A stretch of DNA of 64,000 nt from Psychromonas ossibalaenae ATCC BAA-1528 (GTDB taxonomy: Bacteria; Pseudomonadota; Gammaproteobacteria; Enterobacterales; Psychromonadaceae). Location: assembly GCF_000381745.1 (NCBI RefSeq), contig NZ_KB906979.1, forward strand, positions 1 through 64,000, written 5' to 3'. Shown here piece by piece: positions 1 through 8,808 of this stretch; position 1 is the stretch's first letter; every line of letters begins with the position of its first letter. The position numbers and the translations under genes were made by a program. Below the pieces are notes generated by a model. It was given only the letters and a program-made list of their open reading frames with translations. It did no database searches and was not told the DNA's origin.

Positions 1-276
1 GGCGGCTACCCAGACTGGTGAAACAGTGCCTGGTAATGATAAGGAGGTATTTGAAAAATGCAGTTGAATCGAATTTTTTGAAATCGGAACAGGTGCTGAA
101 GCGGATTGAACTTTAACAAAAGACAGCGCTTCTGAAAGCGTGGTTATTTTGATCCGCCAGTTATAAAAAGACTTGCTGTTAAGGCTGTTATCACGACAAA
201 ATTGAGCAACGGTTAAGCCGCTTTCTTGCTGCTCTGTAATTAATTTTGTCCATTTATCTTTAGCTGTCAGTTTCAT
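1..276 (-). CDS. tnpA: IS66 family accessory protein TnpA, partial
   Basis: The frame is open from ATG 276 to the window edge (92 codons). The N-terminal part is a helix-turn-helix of the IS66 TnpA type: WTKLITEQQESGLTVAQFCR, followed by a SFYNWR element and then an FVKV strand. This small DNA-binding protein is encoded ahead of tnpB and the DDE transposase tnpC in IS66 elements, and those would lie to the left of the window. A GGAG ribosome site sits 7 bases before the ATG. The C-terminus is missing because the window ends. Confidence 0.75.
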   Translation of the reverse strand, partial: MKLTAKDKWTKLITEQQESGLTVAQFCRDNSLNSKSFYNWRIKITTLSEALSFVKVQSASAPVPISKNSIQLHFSNTSLSLPGTVSPVWVAA

Positions 277-355
277 TCCAATCTCCTCAATATGTTTTAG
301 AGGACTGTAATCAAGTTGGATATGAAATTGAACGTGTGGTTGGCCGGACGTTTAC
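1..355 (-). mobile_element. IS66-family insertion sequence, one end only
   Basis: The tnpA-type accessory gene of an IS66 element starts at 276 and runs leftward out of the window. Reading away from that gene, the sequence ends at position 355 in ...CGGACGTTTAC, which on the minus strand begins GTAAACGTCCGG. IS66-family ends begin with GTAA, and about 80 bp between the end and tnpA is normal for the family. Recognisable GNAT coding sequence begins directly after 355. IS66 elements make 8-bp target duplications; the copy here would be 356-363 (TATTAATA) and the second copy lies outside the window. The family call is firm; the exact end is inferred. Confidence 0.65.
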
Positions 356-788
356 TATTAATAAGTCTGACTACAGTACTCCACAGCTTAAGGCCTGGGC
401 GCCGGACTCCATGGATATGTTTATCTGGAATAAAAGAATGACGGATATTGAGCCTTATATTGCAGAGCTGAACGGTGAAATTGTTGGTTATGCCGATCTG
501 CAGAATGATGGTCTGATCGACCACTTTTTTTGCCATCAGGCTCACCAGAGAGAAGGTATCGGCAGAGCGCTGATGACGCATATTCTAGCGCAGGGTAAAC
601 AACAAAAAATAAAACACTATTTTGCTCAAGTCAGTATTACCGCAAAACCATTTTTTGAACACTTTGGTTTTAAGGTGGTAAAACAGCAGCTGGTTGAGGT
701 AAGAGATCAGGAACTGATAAACTATCATATGGAAAAATATGACGAGCAGCTGAGGGGATTACCAGGCCGAAAAGCTGTACTTTTATAG
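356..788 (+). pseudogene. GNAT N-acetyltransferase, 5' end removed by IS66
   Basis: Codons from about 357 read as a small GNAT acetyltransferase: a DYSTPQLKAWAP segment near the start, the strand EIVGYADLQ, and the acetyl-CoA loop HQREGIGRAL (the Q/RxxGxG/A motif), ending in FFEHFGF. Family members of this type begin with some 20-30 residues (strand 1, helix 1) before the DYSxxQLxAWAP segment. Here that part is replaced by the IS66 end. The reading frame stays open into the IS, and a GTG at 336 inside the IS would give a 150-residue chimera. Without its first strand and helix the protein is probably not functional. It ends 49 bp before the convergent exporter gene. Confidence 0.65.
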
Positions 789-836
789 CAAGATAACAGA
801 CGGCTGTGACTTTGCCGCCTGCTGTATTTACCCTGG

Positions 837-2054
837 TTATTTTTCAGATGCTGCTAGTACTGCATTATTAACTTTTGCATTTCTTATACGGCTGTGTGTT
901 AATACTGTCGCAATTGCCAGTCCGGTGATTAAATAGAAAATACCCAGGCTAATCTGACTGGTGACCCAGTATTTAATTAAGAAACCGCCTAGAAGGCCTG
1001 CAAAGCACATCTGTACCGCTCCGGAAAGTGCTGAAACCGCACCGACCTGCTTAGTGTGCGGCGCAAGCAGTAAACTGATTGAAAGAGGGGTATTTATTCC
1101 CTGTGCCGCGGCCAGCAGTGTAAATCCGAAGACTATATTAAATAATGACATCTCATTAAATATCAGCCAGGCGCCGGAAAACATCATAGTTCCGGCAGAT
1201 ATGTAGATAAGCTGACTGGTTGAGATAATTTTAATTAAACGGTTCAATAATAAACTGCCGATTAATAATCCGGCTGAGGGGATAATCATCACTTGACCGT
1301 ATTCTGCTGCACTTAAATGCAGCCCGTCCTGCAGCAGAAAAGGCAGTAAAGAGACTGACACTAAGCTGGATAAATAACCTATCCAGTTATAACTTGCAGA
1401 AGAGATAACCTGGTAGTTACGGGATAAATTCCAGTAACCGCTGAGGGTGTTTTTTATGCTGAACTTTTTAGCCTGGTAAGGCAGGGTTTCCGGCAGTATA
1501 AAATAACCCAGGGTGAAAATCGCACACAGATACAGCAGTACCAGGGTGAATACCGACTGCCAACCGAAATGCCAGGCCGTCCAGCCGCCGATAACCGGTG
1601 CTAAAATCGGCAGAATTGAAGCTGTCATGGCGATATAAGACATAGCCTGGGTTAACTGCGTGCCGTGATAACTGTCTCGTATTACGCTGCGTCCCAGCAC
1701 GGAAGCACTGCCGGCACCTAACCCCTGCAGTAAGCGGCCGATTAATAATGCAGTGAAACTCTCTGTCATCAAAAAACACACTAAGGTGCCCAGCAGATAG
1801 ATGCCTTGTCCCAACAGGAAGACCGGGCGGCGGCCGATGGAATCCGATAAAGGGCCGTAAAGCAGTTGAGAAAGACCAAACCCGAGTAAAAACAGCGTGA
1901 CCAGAAGCTGTACATCAGCTTGTGATACCGCCAGCTCATGGCTTATTAGCGGTAATGACGGCAGATATATACTGACACCGACCTGCCCGGTTGCAATGAT
2001 CATCATCGCCAGAGCGAGTGGTATTTTATTAAAGCTAGTTGTTTTTATATTCAT
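837..2054 (-). CDS. MFS drug-resistance transporter, Bcr/CflA type
   Basis: A 405-residue inner-membrane protein with about 12 hydrophobic segments. The MFS signature GPLSDSIGRRP lies between helices 2 and 3 (residues 67-77), and the N-terminal SIYLPSLPLI segment is typical of the Bcr/CflA drug:proton antiporter subfamily. An upstream GTG-type start at 2120 is possible, but it lies inside a long palindrome and adds an atypical N-terminus, so ATG 2054 is preferred. The divergent LysR gene at 2170 probably controls it. The substrate cannot be read from the sequence. Confidence 0.85.
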   Translation of the reverse strand: MNIKTTSFNKIPLALAMMIIATGQVGVSIYLPSLPLISHELAVSQADVQLLVTLFLLGFGLSQLLYGPLSDSIGRRPVFLLGQGIYLLGTLVCFLMTESFTALLIGRLLQGLGAGSASVLGRSVIRDSYHGTQLTQAMSYIAMTASILPILAPVIGGWTAWHFGWQSVFTLVLLYLCAIFTLGYFILPETLPYQAKKFSIKNTLSGYWNLSRNYQVISSASYNWIGYLSSLVSVSLLPFLLQDGLHLSAAEYGQVMIIPSAGLLIGSLLLNRLIKIISTSQLIYISAGTMMFSGAWLIFNEMSLFNIVFGFTLLAAAQGINTPLSISLLLAPHTKQVGAVSALSGAVQMCFAGLLGGFLIKYWVTSQISLGIFYLITGLAIATVLTHSRIRNAKVNNAVLAASEK

Positions 2055-2103
2055 AGTGTTAGTGTACATTTGTGCGATATAAATGATAATAACCTGCATA
2101 GGA

Positions 2104-2136
2104 ACATCATTGGGTCCCACTGGGACTTAATGATGT
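2104..2136. promoter_or_regulatory. nested palindrome between exporter and LysR gene
   Basis: An outer repeat ACATCATT (2104-2111) / AATGATGT (2129-2136) encloses an inner repeat GTCCC (2114-2118) / GGGAC (2122-2126). Both are perfect and share a centre at 2120. The element lies 50 bp from the exporter start and 34 bp from the LysR start, the usual place for a LysR operator. The operator role is inferred. Confidence 0.5.
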
Positions 2137-2169
2137 CTATTAATATTTCACTTTCAGCGAGGATTACCT

Positions 2170-3081
2170 ATGGACTGGATGCTTTGTGTCCGCAGCTATA
2201 TCAAAGTGGTTGAAGAGGGCAGTTTTAACGGCGCTGCTTATCAGCTTAATACCAGCGGATCTGCTGTCAGTAAACGCATAAACTGGCTTGAGGAAAGGGT
2301 CGGAGTGCAGCTGCTGAAACGAACGACTCGCTCAATTGATCAGACCGAAGCAGGTCAGTTGTTTTACCAGCGTTCCCGGCTGCAGCTGGATCAGTGGCAG
2401 TCATTAGTCGATGAAGCGCGCTCTATTCACCAGACTCCGGCCGGCATACTTAAAATAGGCGCAACAATTGCTGTTGGTTCAAAATTTATCGTTAAATATC
2501 TTGATGAGTTTTTACGGGCTTATCCAAAAATAAAAGTACAGCTGCAGACGACGCTGCCGGGTCAGATGCCGGAGAATTATGTTGATGTATTTATCAGCCG
2601 CGAGCTTGAACAGCTTAACAGCCACAGCTACAAATCAGTTTCACTCTTCGAAAATCATGCGGAATTTTTCGCTTCGCCCAGTTATCTGCAAAAATATGGT
2701 ATACCCGGCAGCACCTGTGATTTAGAGCATCATAATATGCTGATCTGGGGAGAAAGGCCTGTTAGGGAAGTTAAACTATCCACCGGGAAGCGTATTACTT
2801 TAAGGGGGAATTTTGCAACAACTAATCCGGAAGCACTTTTTTACGGGGCTAAATGCGGGATGGGTATTCTCCTGGCCAGCCGAAAGATGCTGGAAGATGT
2901 GATTGAGTCGGGTGAACTGGTCCAGGTACTGCCGGAAATCACTGCCGATCACCGTTCGGTTTGTGCTTATTATCCGACGCTTGAATATGAGCACACGCGC
3001 ACCCAGGTATTTATAAAGTATTTAAAAGAAAAGCTCCATGATGAACAGAGCGATCTTTCTGCTCCGCAGCTGCCGAATTAA
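2170..3081 (+). CDS. LysR-family transcriptional regulator
   Basis: A 303-residue LysR regulator. The winged helix-turn-helix fills residues 1-60 (GSFNGAAYQLNTSGSAVSKR is the recognition region, followed by LEERVGVQLLKRTTRS). A substrate-binding-type effector domain follows from about residue 90. The start ATG 2170 has a GCGAGGA ribosome site. It is divergent from the Bcr/CflA exporter and separated from it by a large palindrome, so it is probably a local activator of that exporter. The inducer is unknown. Confidence 0.88.
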   Translation: MDWMLCVRSYIKVVEEGSFNGAAYQLNTSGSAVSKRINWLEERVGVQLLKRTTRSIDQTEAGQLFYQRSRLQLDQWQSLVDEARSIHQTPAGILKIGATIAVGSKFIVKYLDEFLRAYPKIKVQLQTTLPGQMPENYVDVFISRELEQLNSHSYKSVSLFENHAEFFASPSYLQKYGIPGSTCDLEHHNMLIWGERPVREVKLSTGKRITLRGNFATTNPEALFYGAKCGMGILLASRKMLEDVIESGELVQVLPEITADHRSVCAYYPTLEYEHTRTQVFIKYLKEKLHDEQSDLSAPQLPN

Positions 3082-3229
3082 GCAGTCAGCACCGCGGTCT
3101 TTAAAATCAAAATGTTAGTAATGTAAATATTGCCGGCTTTGTGTGCACAAGAACGCTTTTTTTGACCTGCTCTAGGTAAGCAGAGGAAAATTGCGTTACA
3201 GTTATTTTTTTTGTTATTAAGAGAAATTT

Positions 3230-4336
3230 ATGAACAGAATTAATCAGGAACGACTAATCAGCCACTTTATTGAACTTGTTAAGATCAACAGTGAGTCTGG
3301 AAACGAAAAAGAGATTGCACAAATTTTAGCTTCCCAGTTATTTGAGCTTGGTTTTGAAGTTGAGCAGCTTGCGGTCCCCGCTGAGATATCTAACGGATTT
3401 AATCTTTATGCCCGTCTGCAGGGGACTTTACCAGACAGTATTTTACTCAGCTGTCATATGGATACGGTATCGCCGGGCAAAGAGATACAGCCGCAGATTA
3501 TCGATGGTGTGATTAGTTCGAAAGGCGATACTATTTTAGGCGGAGATGACAAGTCCGGCATTGCTGCGATTATGGAAGCTGTTCGCTGTCTGCTGGCAGA
3601 TAAACAGGCTCATAAAACCATTGAACTGGCTTTTACGGTTTATGAAGAAGGCGGGCTTCTCGGCTCACAGCATTTTGATATGTCGCGCATAGAATCTAAA
3701 CAGGCAATTGTTTTAGATTCCGGAGGCCCAATTGGTACGATTATCACCTTGGCTCCAGGACAGCAGAGTCTGAAAATAAACATTACCGGAAAACCTGCAC
3801 ATGCAGGTCTAGCCCCGGAAGAGGGTATTAATGCGTTAACGGTTGCATCCGACGCTATCTCACAAATGAAGCTTTCGCGAATTGATCATGAAACAACGGC
3901 TAATATTGGTTTTGTTAAAGGCGGCGGTGCGACAAATATTGTAATGCCGGATCTCTATCTGGAAGCTGAAGCCCGCTCTCTTGATGATCAAAAGTTAAAA
4001 GCTCAGGTTGAGCATATGGTGGATTTATTTGAACAGACAGCAGCAAAGCATGGCGCAGCTATAGTGATAGAATCCAACCGTTCATATGATGCCTACCGTA
4101 TTGCTGAAAATGATCCGCTGCTTAGTGCTGTTAAAGCTGCATTTACTGCTAACGATGTTGAAGCACTTCCGAAATCCACAGGCGGCGGCAGCGATGCCAA
4201 TATCTTTAATGCAAAAGGGCTTAAGACCGTTAATTTATCGACGGGAATGGCAAAAGTACATACCACTGAAGAATACATTACAGTTTCTGATATGACTTCT
4301 ATTACTGAGTTTCTTTACACCTACCTCAGCAGCTGA
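3230..4336 (+). CDS. M20-family metallopeptidase, PepT-like
   Basis: A 368-residue cytoplasmic zinc aminopeptidase-like protein. Metal-binding signatures are present: H76 and D78 in SCHMDTVSPG, the GGDD segment at 104-107, and the catalytic E139-E140 in YEEGG. The dimerisation ('lid') domain spans roughly residues 175-285, including the KPAHAG segment, and the last metal histidine is in KVHTTEEY near the C-terminus. Length and motif order match PepT-like (YqjE-type) M20 enzymes rather than true PepT, which is about 410 residues. It likely cleaves small peptides or acylated amino acids. It stands alone, with over 140 bp of non-coding sequence on both sides. Confidence 0.85.
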   Translation: MNRINQERLISHFIELVKINSESGNEKEIAQILASQLFELGFEVEQLAVPAEISNGFNLYARLQGTLPDSILLSCHMDTVSPGKEIQPQIIDGVISSKGDTILGGDDKSGIAAIMEAVRCLLADKQAHKTIELAFTVYEEGGLLGSQHFDMSRIESKQAIVLDSGGPIGTIITLAPGQQSLKINITGKPAHAGLAPEEGINALTVASDAISQMKLSRIDHETTANIGFVKGGGATNIVMPDLYLEAEARSLDDQKLKAQVEHMVDLFEQTAAKHGAAIVIESNRSYDAYRIAENDPLLSAVKAAFTANDVEALPKSTGGGSDANIFNAKGLKTVNLSTGMAKVHTTEEYITVSDMTSITEFLYTYLSS

Positions 4337-4601
4337 TTATCTACGCCATTAAGCTTTATGGTGAGGGGGATAAAGACTTCTCACCAACTATTACAAAAGC
4401 ACTATTGTGTTGTGTTAAAAAATTACTTCTGTTAGTCCGTGCGGCTATATCCCAATAAATTCACTAGCGAGATTGCAAAGTTACTCCTACAATTTATATA
4501 ACCCTATAATATTCGGGCAAAATAATTTGCTGTTATTTTGATATAACACCGAATCAGGGCATTTTCATTTAGCAAAGGAAAGCTTGTGAGGAGGATATAT
4601 T
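4337..4601. other. intergenic region before the DUF2982 gene
   Basis: About 265 bp without a gene. The segment around 4350-4380 can fold imperfectly (AAGCTTTAT against ATAAAGACTT) and may end the peptidase transcript. The rest is AT-rich and presumably holds the promoter of the gene at 4602. I see no other conserved element. Confidence 0.4.
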
Positions 4602-5309
4602 ATGTCGGAAGGAACAGCGGAAAAGGTTATTAAGGTAAGGCCTAAGTCAAAACGTAATGAACAATTTCTGGTATGTTTAGGAGGTGTATTACTTATTTTC
4701 AGTATGATATTCGACCTGCTAGTGTGGGATTTAAGTCAAATTCAGTTAATATTACTCTCATTGGCATGTCTATTGGTGTCTTTCATCGGTGTTGTTAAAA
4801 TTTTAGAACCGCAGATCAGTTATTTTATCTATCCTGAAAAAATCGTTTATGTACACCGCTCTGGTTACTGGCTGCTGCCTTGGCAGGATATTCTTCGTGT
4901 TGGGGATGTCAAAGCGGATATTGAAGGTGAGCATAAAGAACTGCCTTACTTAGGTATAAAGTTGAAAAATCTGGAAAATATCGCGCAGAATATTTCTCCT
5001 AGGCTGGCTAATAAACTGCTCCATGAACAGCAGGAGTTATTAAATTTAGCCGCGAAAAATGAGGAGATTACATTCGATGACTGTTTAGTCAACTTTGATC
5101 CCTATGTCCTTAATGATGTAACCTACCAAGGACCGGTTGCGGCCTGGCTGCATAGGAGCGAACAGCTAGCCACGGCCTATGGTTATCATCTGTTTTTACC
5201 GGACAGCAGCTTAGATAGGGACATGAGTGACTTTTTAAGTTTATTGAAAGAATGTCTGGAATATTGTCGTTATCATCCTAGTTTTGTTTCCGGACATATG
5301 CAGGATTAG
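4602..5309 (+). CDS. DUF2982 family inner-membrane protein
   Basis: A 235-residue protein with two adjacent membrane segments (about residues 23-65) followed by a soluble domain. The soluble part carries the DUF2982 pattern known from Vibrio and Shewanella: a hydrophobic strand, then WLLPWQDI, ELPYLGIKLKN and ISPRLANKLLHEQ. The family has no assigned function. The membrane-plus-soluble layout resembles bacterial PH-like domain proteins, but that is only a resemblance. The ATG has a strong GAGGAGG ribosome site 7 bases upstream. Confidence 0.8.
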   Translation: MSEGTAEKVIKVRPKSKRNEQFLVCLGGVLLIFSMIFDLLVWDLSQIQLILLSLACLLVSFIGVVKILEPQISYFIYPEKIVYVHRSGYWLLPWQDILRVGDVKADIEGEHKELPYLGIKLKNLENIAQNISPRLANKLLHEQQELLNLAAKNEEITFDDCLVNFDPYVLNDVTYQGPVAAWLHRSEQLATAYGYHLFLPDSSLDRDMSDFLSLLKECLEYCRYHPSFVSGHMQD

Positions 5310-5336
5310 CACAAGTTCAAGTTGTTCAGCTGGTTT

Positions 5337-5885
5337 TTACGGCACTGTTTTAATTAATTTTGCCGGGTTACCAGCTACAACTGTTTTGGCCGCAACATCT
5401 TTAGTGACTACCGAACCCGCTCCTATAACAGCTTCATCGCCAATTGTAATGCCGGGCAAAATGACAGCGCCGCCGCCTACCCAGACTCGTCTTCCAAGGT
5501 GAATCGCTTTTGCCGTTTCCATTCCTTGTACCCGCCTGTCAGCATTAAGCGGATGGTCCGAGGTATAAAACTGTACATTAGGCCCTATCATTGTCTGTTC
5601 ACCAATATAAATGGGCGCATTATCCTGCAGGGTGACATTGCTGTTGATAAAGACCTGTTCAGCAAGATGAATATGCACGCCATAACTGACATAGAAGGGC
5701 AGTGACACAATCGCGCTGGGAGATTTGTGCGGCAGCAGCTGCGGATCAATAATAGCCTCGAGCGATTGGTTGACTTGTCGATTCAGACGCTGCTGTCTGC
5801 TGCGTAACTCTGCTATTTCTGCATCAAGGCAGTTATATTCTTGACCGGAAATCATTTTCTGATAATTGTTTGTTGATGTTGTCAT
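5337..5885 (-). CDS. sugar O-acetyltransferase, maltose acetyltransferase type
   Basis: A 182-residue hexapeptide-repeat (left-handed beta-helix) acetyltransferase. The N-terminal Mac helical segment (KMISGQEYNCLDAEI) is followed by hexapeptide repeats from about residue 70. The catalytic histidine is H111 in YTSDHPL, and the C-terminal GNPAKLIK is typical of the family. It transfers acetyl from acetyl-CoA to the 6-hydroxyl of a sugar such as maltose, or to a nodulation-type glycan. It is convergent with the DUF2982 gene and 27 bp from it. The acceptor sugar cannot be deduced. Confidence 0.88.
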   Translation of the reverse strand: MTTSTNNYQKMISGQEYNCLDAEIAELRSRQQRLNRQVNQSLEAIIDPQLLPHKSPSAIVSLPFYVSYGVHIHLAEQVFINSNVTLQDNAPIYIGEQTMIGPNVQFYTSDHPLNADRRVQGMETAKAIHLGRRVWVGGGAVILPGITIGDEAVIGAGSVVTKDVAAKTVVAGNPAKLIKTVP

Positions 5886-6083
5886 TGTTTTCCCTTAACA
5901 AAAAGTTTATATAATGCCTGCGAAAGGTGAAGCAAAGCAAGTAAATAACGACTACTTATTTCTGCCTGAGCTTATTTCTTTCCTTAAGGCATTACCAGCA
6001 GATACTAAGGTGGTAACAGGCTTGATTTAAAACTGTATCCGCCTAGTATTTATTATATTGTTTTCAATTTAGGTGTATGAATT

Positions 6084-7139
6084 ATGCATTGTTCCTCAAT
6101 ATCAAAAAACGTCACTGAATTGATCGGTAATACCGATCTGTTACGTATCAACAGCCTTTCTGATTTAAGCGGCTGCGAAATTTTATTGAAGTGTGAACAG
6201 CAGAATCCCGGTGGATCTATTAAAGACCGGGCCGCTCTGCAGATGGTCAAAGACGCTGTTCACAGTGGGAAACTGACGCCGGGAATGACCATAGTTGAGG
6301 GTACTGCGGGTAATACAGGTATCGGTCTGGCACTGGTTGCCAAAGCGATGGGATTTAAAATGTTAGCGGTTATGCCCAGGGGACAGGCGCCTGAAAAAGA
6401 GCAGATGCTTGCTTTATATGATGCGCAGCTGATGCTGGTGGACGCTTGTCCATTTGCTAATCCTAATCATTTTTACCATACAGCCAGACGGCTTGGTGAA
6501 GAAAATAATAATTACTGGTGGGCAGATCAGTTTGAAAATATCAGTAACAGTAAGGCACATTATGAAAACACCGGCCCGGAAATCTGGCTGCAGACAGAAG
6601 GCAGAATAGATGCATTAGTATCCGTGGTAGGAACGGGCGGCACGATTGCCGGAAATTCACGTTATTTATCAGAAAAACATCATGCCCTGCAGACCTGGCT
6701 GATTGATCCTGAAGGCTCTGGAATTTACTCTTACCTTAAAAATGGTCAATATGTCAGCAGCGGCAGTTCTTTCACTGAAGGGATCGGTATTATGCGCAGT
6801 GTGGAGAATTTTCGCGAAGCGAGAATTGATCATGCAGTTAGTCTTCCTGATCAGGATCTGGTTACTATCGCCCGTCATCTTCGCGAGATTGATGGTCTTG
6901 TTTTAGGCAGCAGTTCGGCGCTCAATGCAGCCGGCGCATTATACGCGGCGGCAAAAATGGGGGCGGGTAAAACCATTGTGACTTTCTGCTGTGATCTAGC
7001 TGAGCGCTCCTCGTCAAAACTCTATAATAAACAGTTTCTGACTGAAAAAGGCATTAGTGAAAAAGGTGAGTCTCTGGCGGAGATGTTTGCCCGCTATCAG
7101 AATGAACCTGAAACTAATGTTGTAAATGTTGATCATTAA
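6084..7139 (+). CDS. cysteine synthase-like PLP enzyme
   Basis: A 351-residue fold-type II PLP enzyme. K47 in GGSIKDR is the Schiff-base lysine; the substrate loop is EGTAGNTG at 72-79; the phosphate-binding loop GTGGT is near residue 187; the C-terminal serine motif is GSSSALN. Bacterial CysK and CysM usually read EGTSGNTG; the TAGNTG form and the ETGPEIW-like segment (ENTGPEIW here) resemble fungal cysteine synthase-like proteins and a minority bacterial group. The likely reaction is O-acetylserine plus sulfide to cysteine, but cystathionine-type or desulfidase activity is possible. No sulfur genes adjoin it. Confidence 0.8.
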   Translation: MHCSSISKNVTELIGNTDLLRINSLSDLSGCEILLKCEQQNPGGSIKDRAALQMVKDAVHSGKLTPGMTIVEGTAGNTGIGLALVAKAMGFKMLAVMPRGQAPEKEQMLALYDAQLMLVDACPFANPNHFYHTARRLGEENNNYWWADQFENISNSKAHYENTGPEIWLQTEGRIDALVSVVGTGGTIAGNSRYLSEKHHALQTWLIDPEGSGIYSYLKNGQYVSSGSSFTEGIGIMRSVENFREARIDHAVSLPDQDLVTIARHLREIDGLVLGSSSALNAAGALYAAAKMGAGKTIVTFCCDLAERSSSKLYNKQFLTEKGISEKGESLAEMFARYQNEPETNVVNVDH

Positions 7140-7291
7140 CAAATAGTCAGGAACAGAAATACTATAAAGCAGCACTGTTATGTCAACGACACTTTTACAG
7201 CATGTTTGTGTGGTTTATTAATAGAGACTTGATAAAGTATGATCAAAAAGAGTAAGCTTGCTTTTTTTTCAAGAATCGACAATTTATTATT

Positions 7292-8506
7292 ATGATCTCA
7301 CCACAAAAAGCGCGTCTTCAAACGATTAAGTTTTCCAGTTTCAGCTCATTAAAGCCAGACTATTATTTTATTCAAGGTTATTTCATGGGTTTAGCATGCT
7401 CACCAGAACTGATAGTCCCGTCGCTCTGGATGGAAGATTTGTTCGGCGATATCGTGCTGGACAATGAAGAACAGATGCAGGCTGTACTGCAGATTTACAC
7501 ATCACAAATGGATGATGTAATGGAGATGAAAATTAAGCTCCCTGCAAAGTGCGTACTTTCTAAAACTGATTTTAAATCTTCGTTATCACCTGAATCTGCG
7601 CTGCCCAGCTGGTGCTTAGGCATGATTAAGTCGCTTAATTTTATCGATGTACAGTTGTTATCTGCTCGACATAAAGATGATTTATTAGTCATCAAAGAAA
7701 CACTGACTGCTTTTACCAGTATAAAAAATGCTAAACATATTTTTTCTAAACAAAATGATGATTATGAGTTGGCAGGGCATCGTATGAAGCGCTTATTAAC
7801 GACTTTAATTGCTGATTTCATTCATGAAATGCGTTTTGCAGGCGAAGATGAAGGCGCACAGGAAGAAGAAAGCAAAGTTGACGAACAGGCCTTTAGGGAA
7901 ATTACCCAGATTATCATGCATCAAAGTGATGATAATGCCTGCCGCCTGCTTGAGGAGATGATTTCCTTTCAAGCTGCACAACTTGGGCCTGATTTTGAAA
8001 AAAACAATCTGGGCCAGATGTGGCTTAACCCTGAAATCCGCCCTTACATGGTATTAAGAGCACGACGTGCGCAGATAAATTTTGAAAAAGGATTGATCGA
8101 TCCGGCTATTAAGGAACTGCAGGAACTTATTGAATTAAATCCGAATGATAATCAGGCGAATCGTTATCCACTGGTCAATTATTTAATTATTAAACAGCGC
8201 TGGTCAGAAGTTGAAGGGCTGCTTAATCTCTATGAAGAAAGAAGTACCTTTATGCTGGCGGCACAAGCTCTGATGTTATTTGCCCAGTCAGGAGACAGTA
8301 AAGAGTCAAAACAGATCAAGAGACAACTTAAAAAATCCAATAAACACCTTGAAAAATACCTTACTGGTCAGAGTAAAATTCCCAAGCAGGTACCTCAGGC
8401 TTATCAGAGCGGAGATAAAAGCGAAGCACTTACCTATATTAACCTCGCAGGTAAAGAAACCTGGCGGGCAGTAGACGGCGCACTATTCTGGTTAAGACGT
8501 AAATAG
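7292..8506 (+). CDS. UPF0149 (YecA-like) protein with TPR-like C-terminus
   Basis: A 404-residue cytoplasmic protein. Residues 20-130 match the all-helical UPF0149/YgfB/YecA domain: YFIQGYFMGLACSPELIVPS, then SWCLGMIKSL. Residues 240-370 look like tetratricopeptide helices (EKGLIDPAIKELQELIELNP, followed by NRYPLVNYLIIKQRW). UPF0149 proteins are often about 190-220 residues, so the C-terminal extension is notable. There is no zinc-binding SEC-C tail. The role is unknown; TPR helices suggest protein-protein interaction. Confidence 0.7.
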   Translation: MISPQKARLQTIKFSSFSSLKPDYYFIQGYFMGLACSPELIVPSLWMEDLFGDIVLDNEEQMQAVLQIYTSQMDDVMEMKIKLPAKCVLSKTDFKSSLSPESALPSWCLGMIKSLNFIDVQLLSARHKDDLLVIKETLTAFTSIKNAKHIFSKQNDDYELAGHRMKRLLTTLIADFIHEMRFAGEDEGAQEEESKVDEQAFREITQIIMHQSDDNACRLLEEMISFQAAQLGPDFEKNNLGQMWLNPEIRPYMVLRARRAQINFEKGLIDPAIKELQELIELNPNDNQANRYPLVNYLIIKQRWSEVEGLLNLYEERSTFMLAAQALMLFAQSGDSKESKQIKRQLKKSNKHLEKYLTGQSKIPKQVPQAYQSGDKSEALTYINLAGKETWRAVDGALFWLRRK

Positions 8507-8808
8507 CATTACTGTATTTTTATACTTTTATTACGGGTGAGTATAACTCTCACTCGCAGCCTGCTTCTGTTAACAAATCAAACCGCTTCACTTTGCTTTA
8601 TCTAAAGACATAACGCATTTATCCTGAAAAAATTTACTCCTATAGACAAACAGGCAGTTGTAAACCCCTTGATGCTTTGTGCTGAAAATACTTAAAACAA
8701 ATTGGTGTCACAAAACTATACTGATAGTTCAGTTGGATATAATGCTATTTTTCAAAGAGATACTATTATTTATCCATAAGCAATTTGACAGCAAGGATGA
8801 AAAGGGCA
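8507..8808. other. intergenic region before the phosphorelay operon
   Basis: About 300 bp. A short inverted repeat GTGAG (8536-8540) / CTCAC near 8550 lies just after the UPF0149 gene but has no T-tract. The remainder is AT-rich and presumably contains the promoter of the hybrid kinase operon. No conserved RNA is recognisable. Confidence 0.35.

Noticed and set aside
297-581. 94-codon minus-strand frame opposite the GNAT gene
   Set aside because: It crosses the IS66 boundary and mirrors the GNAT frame; not a gene.
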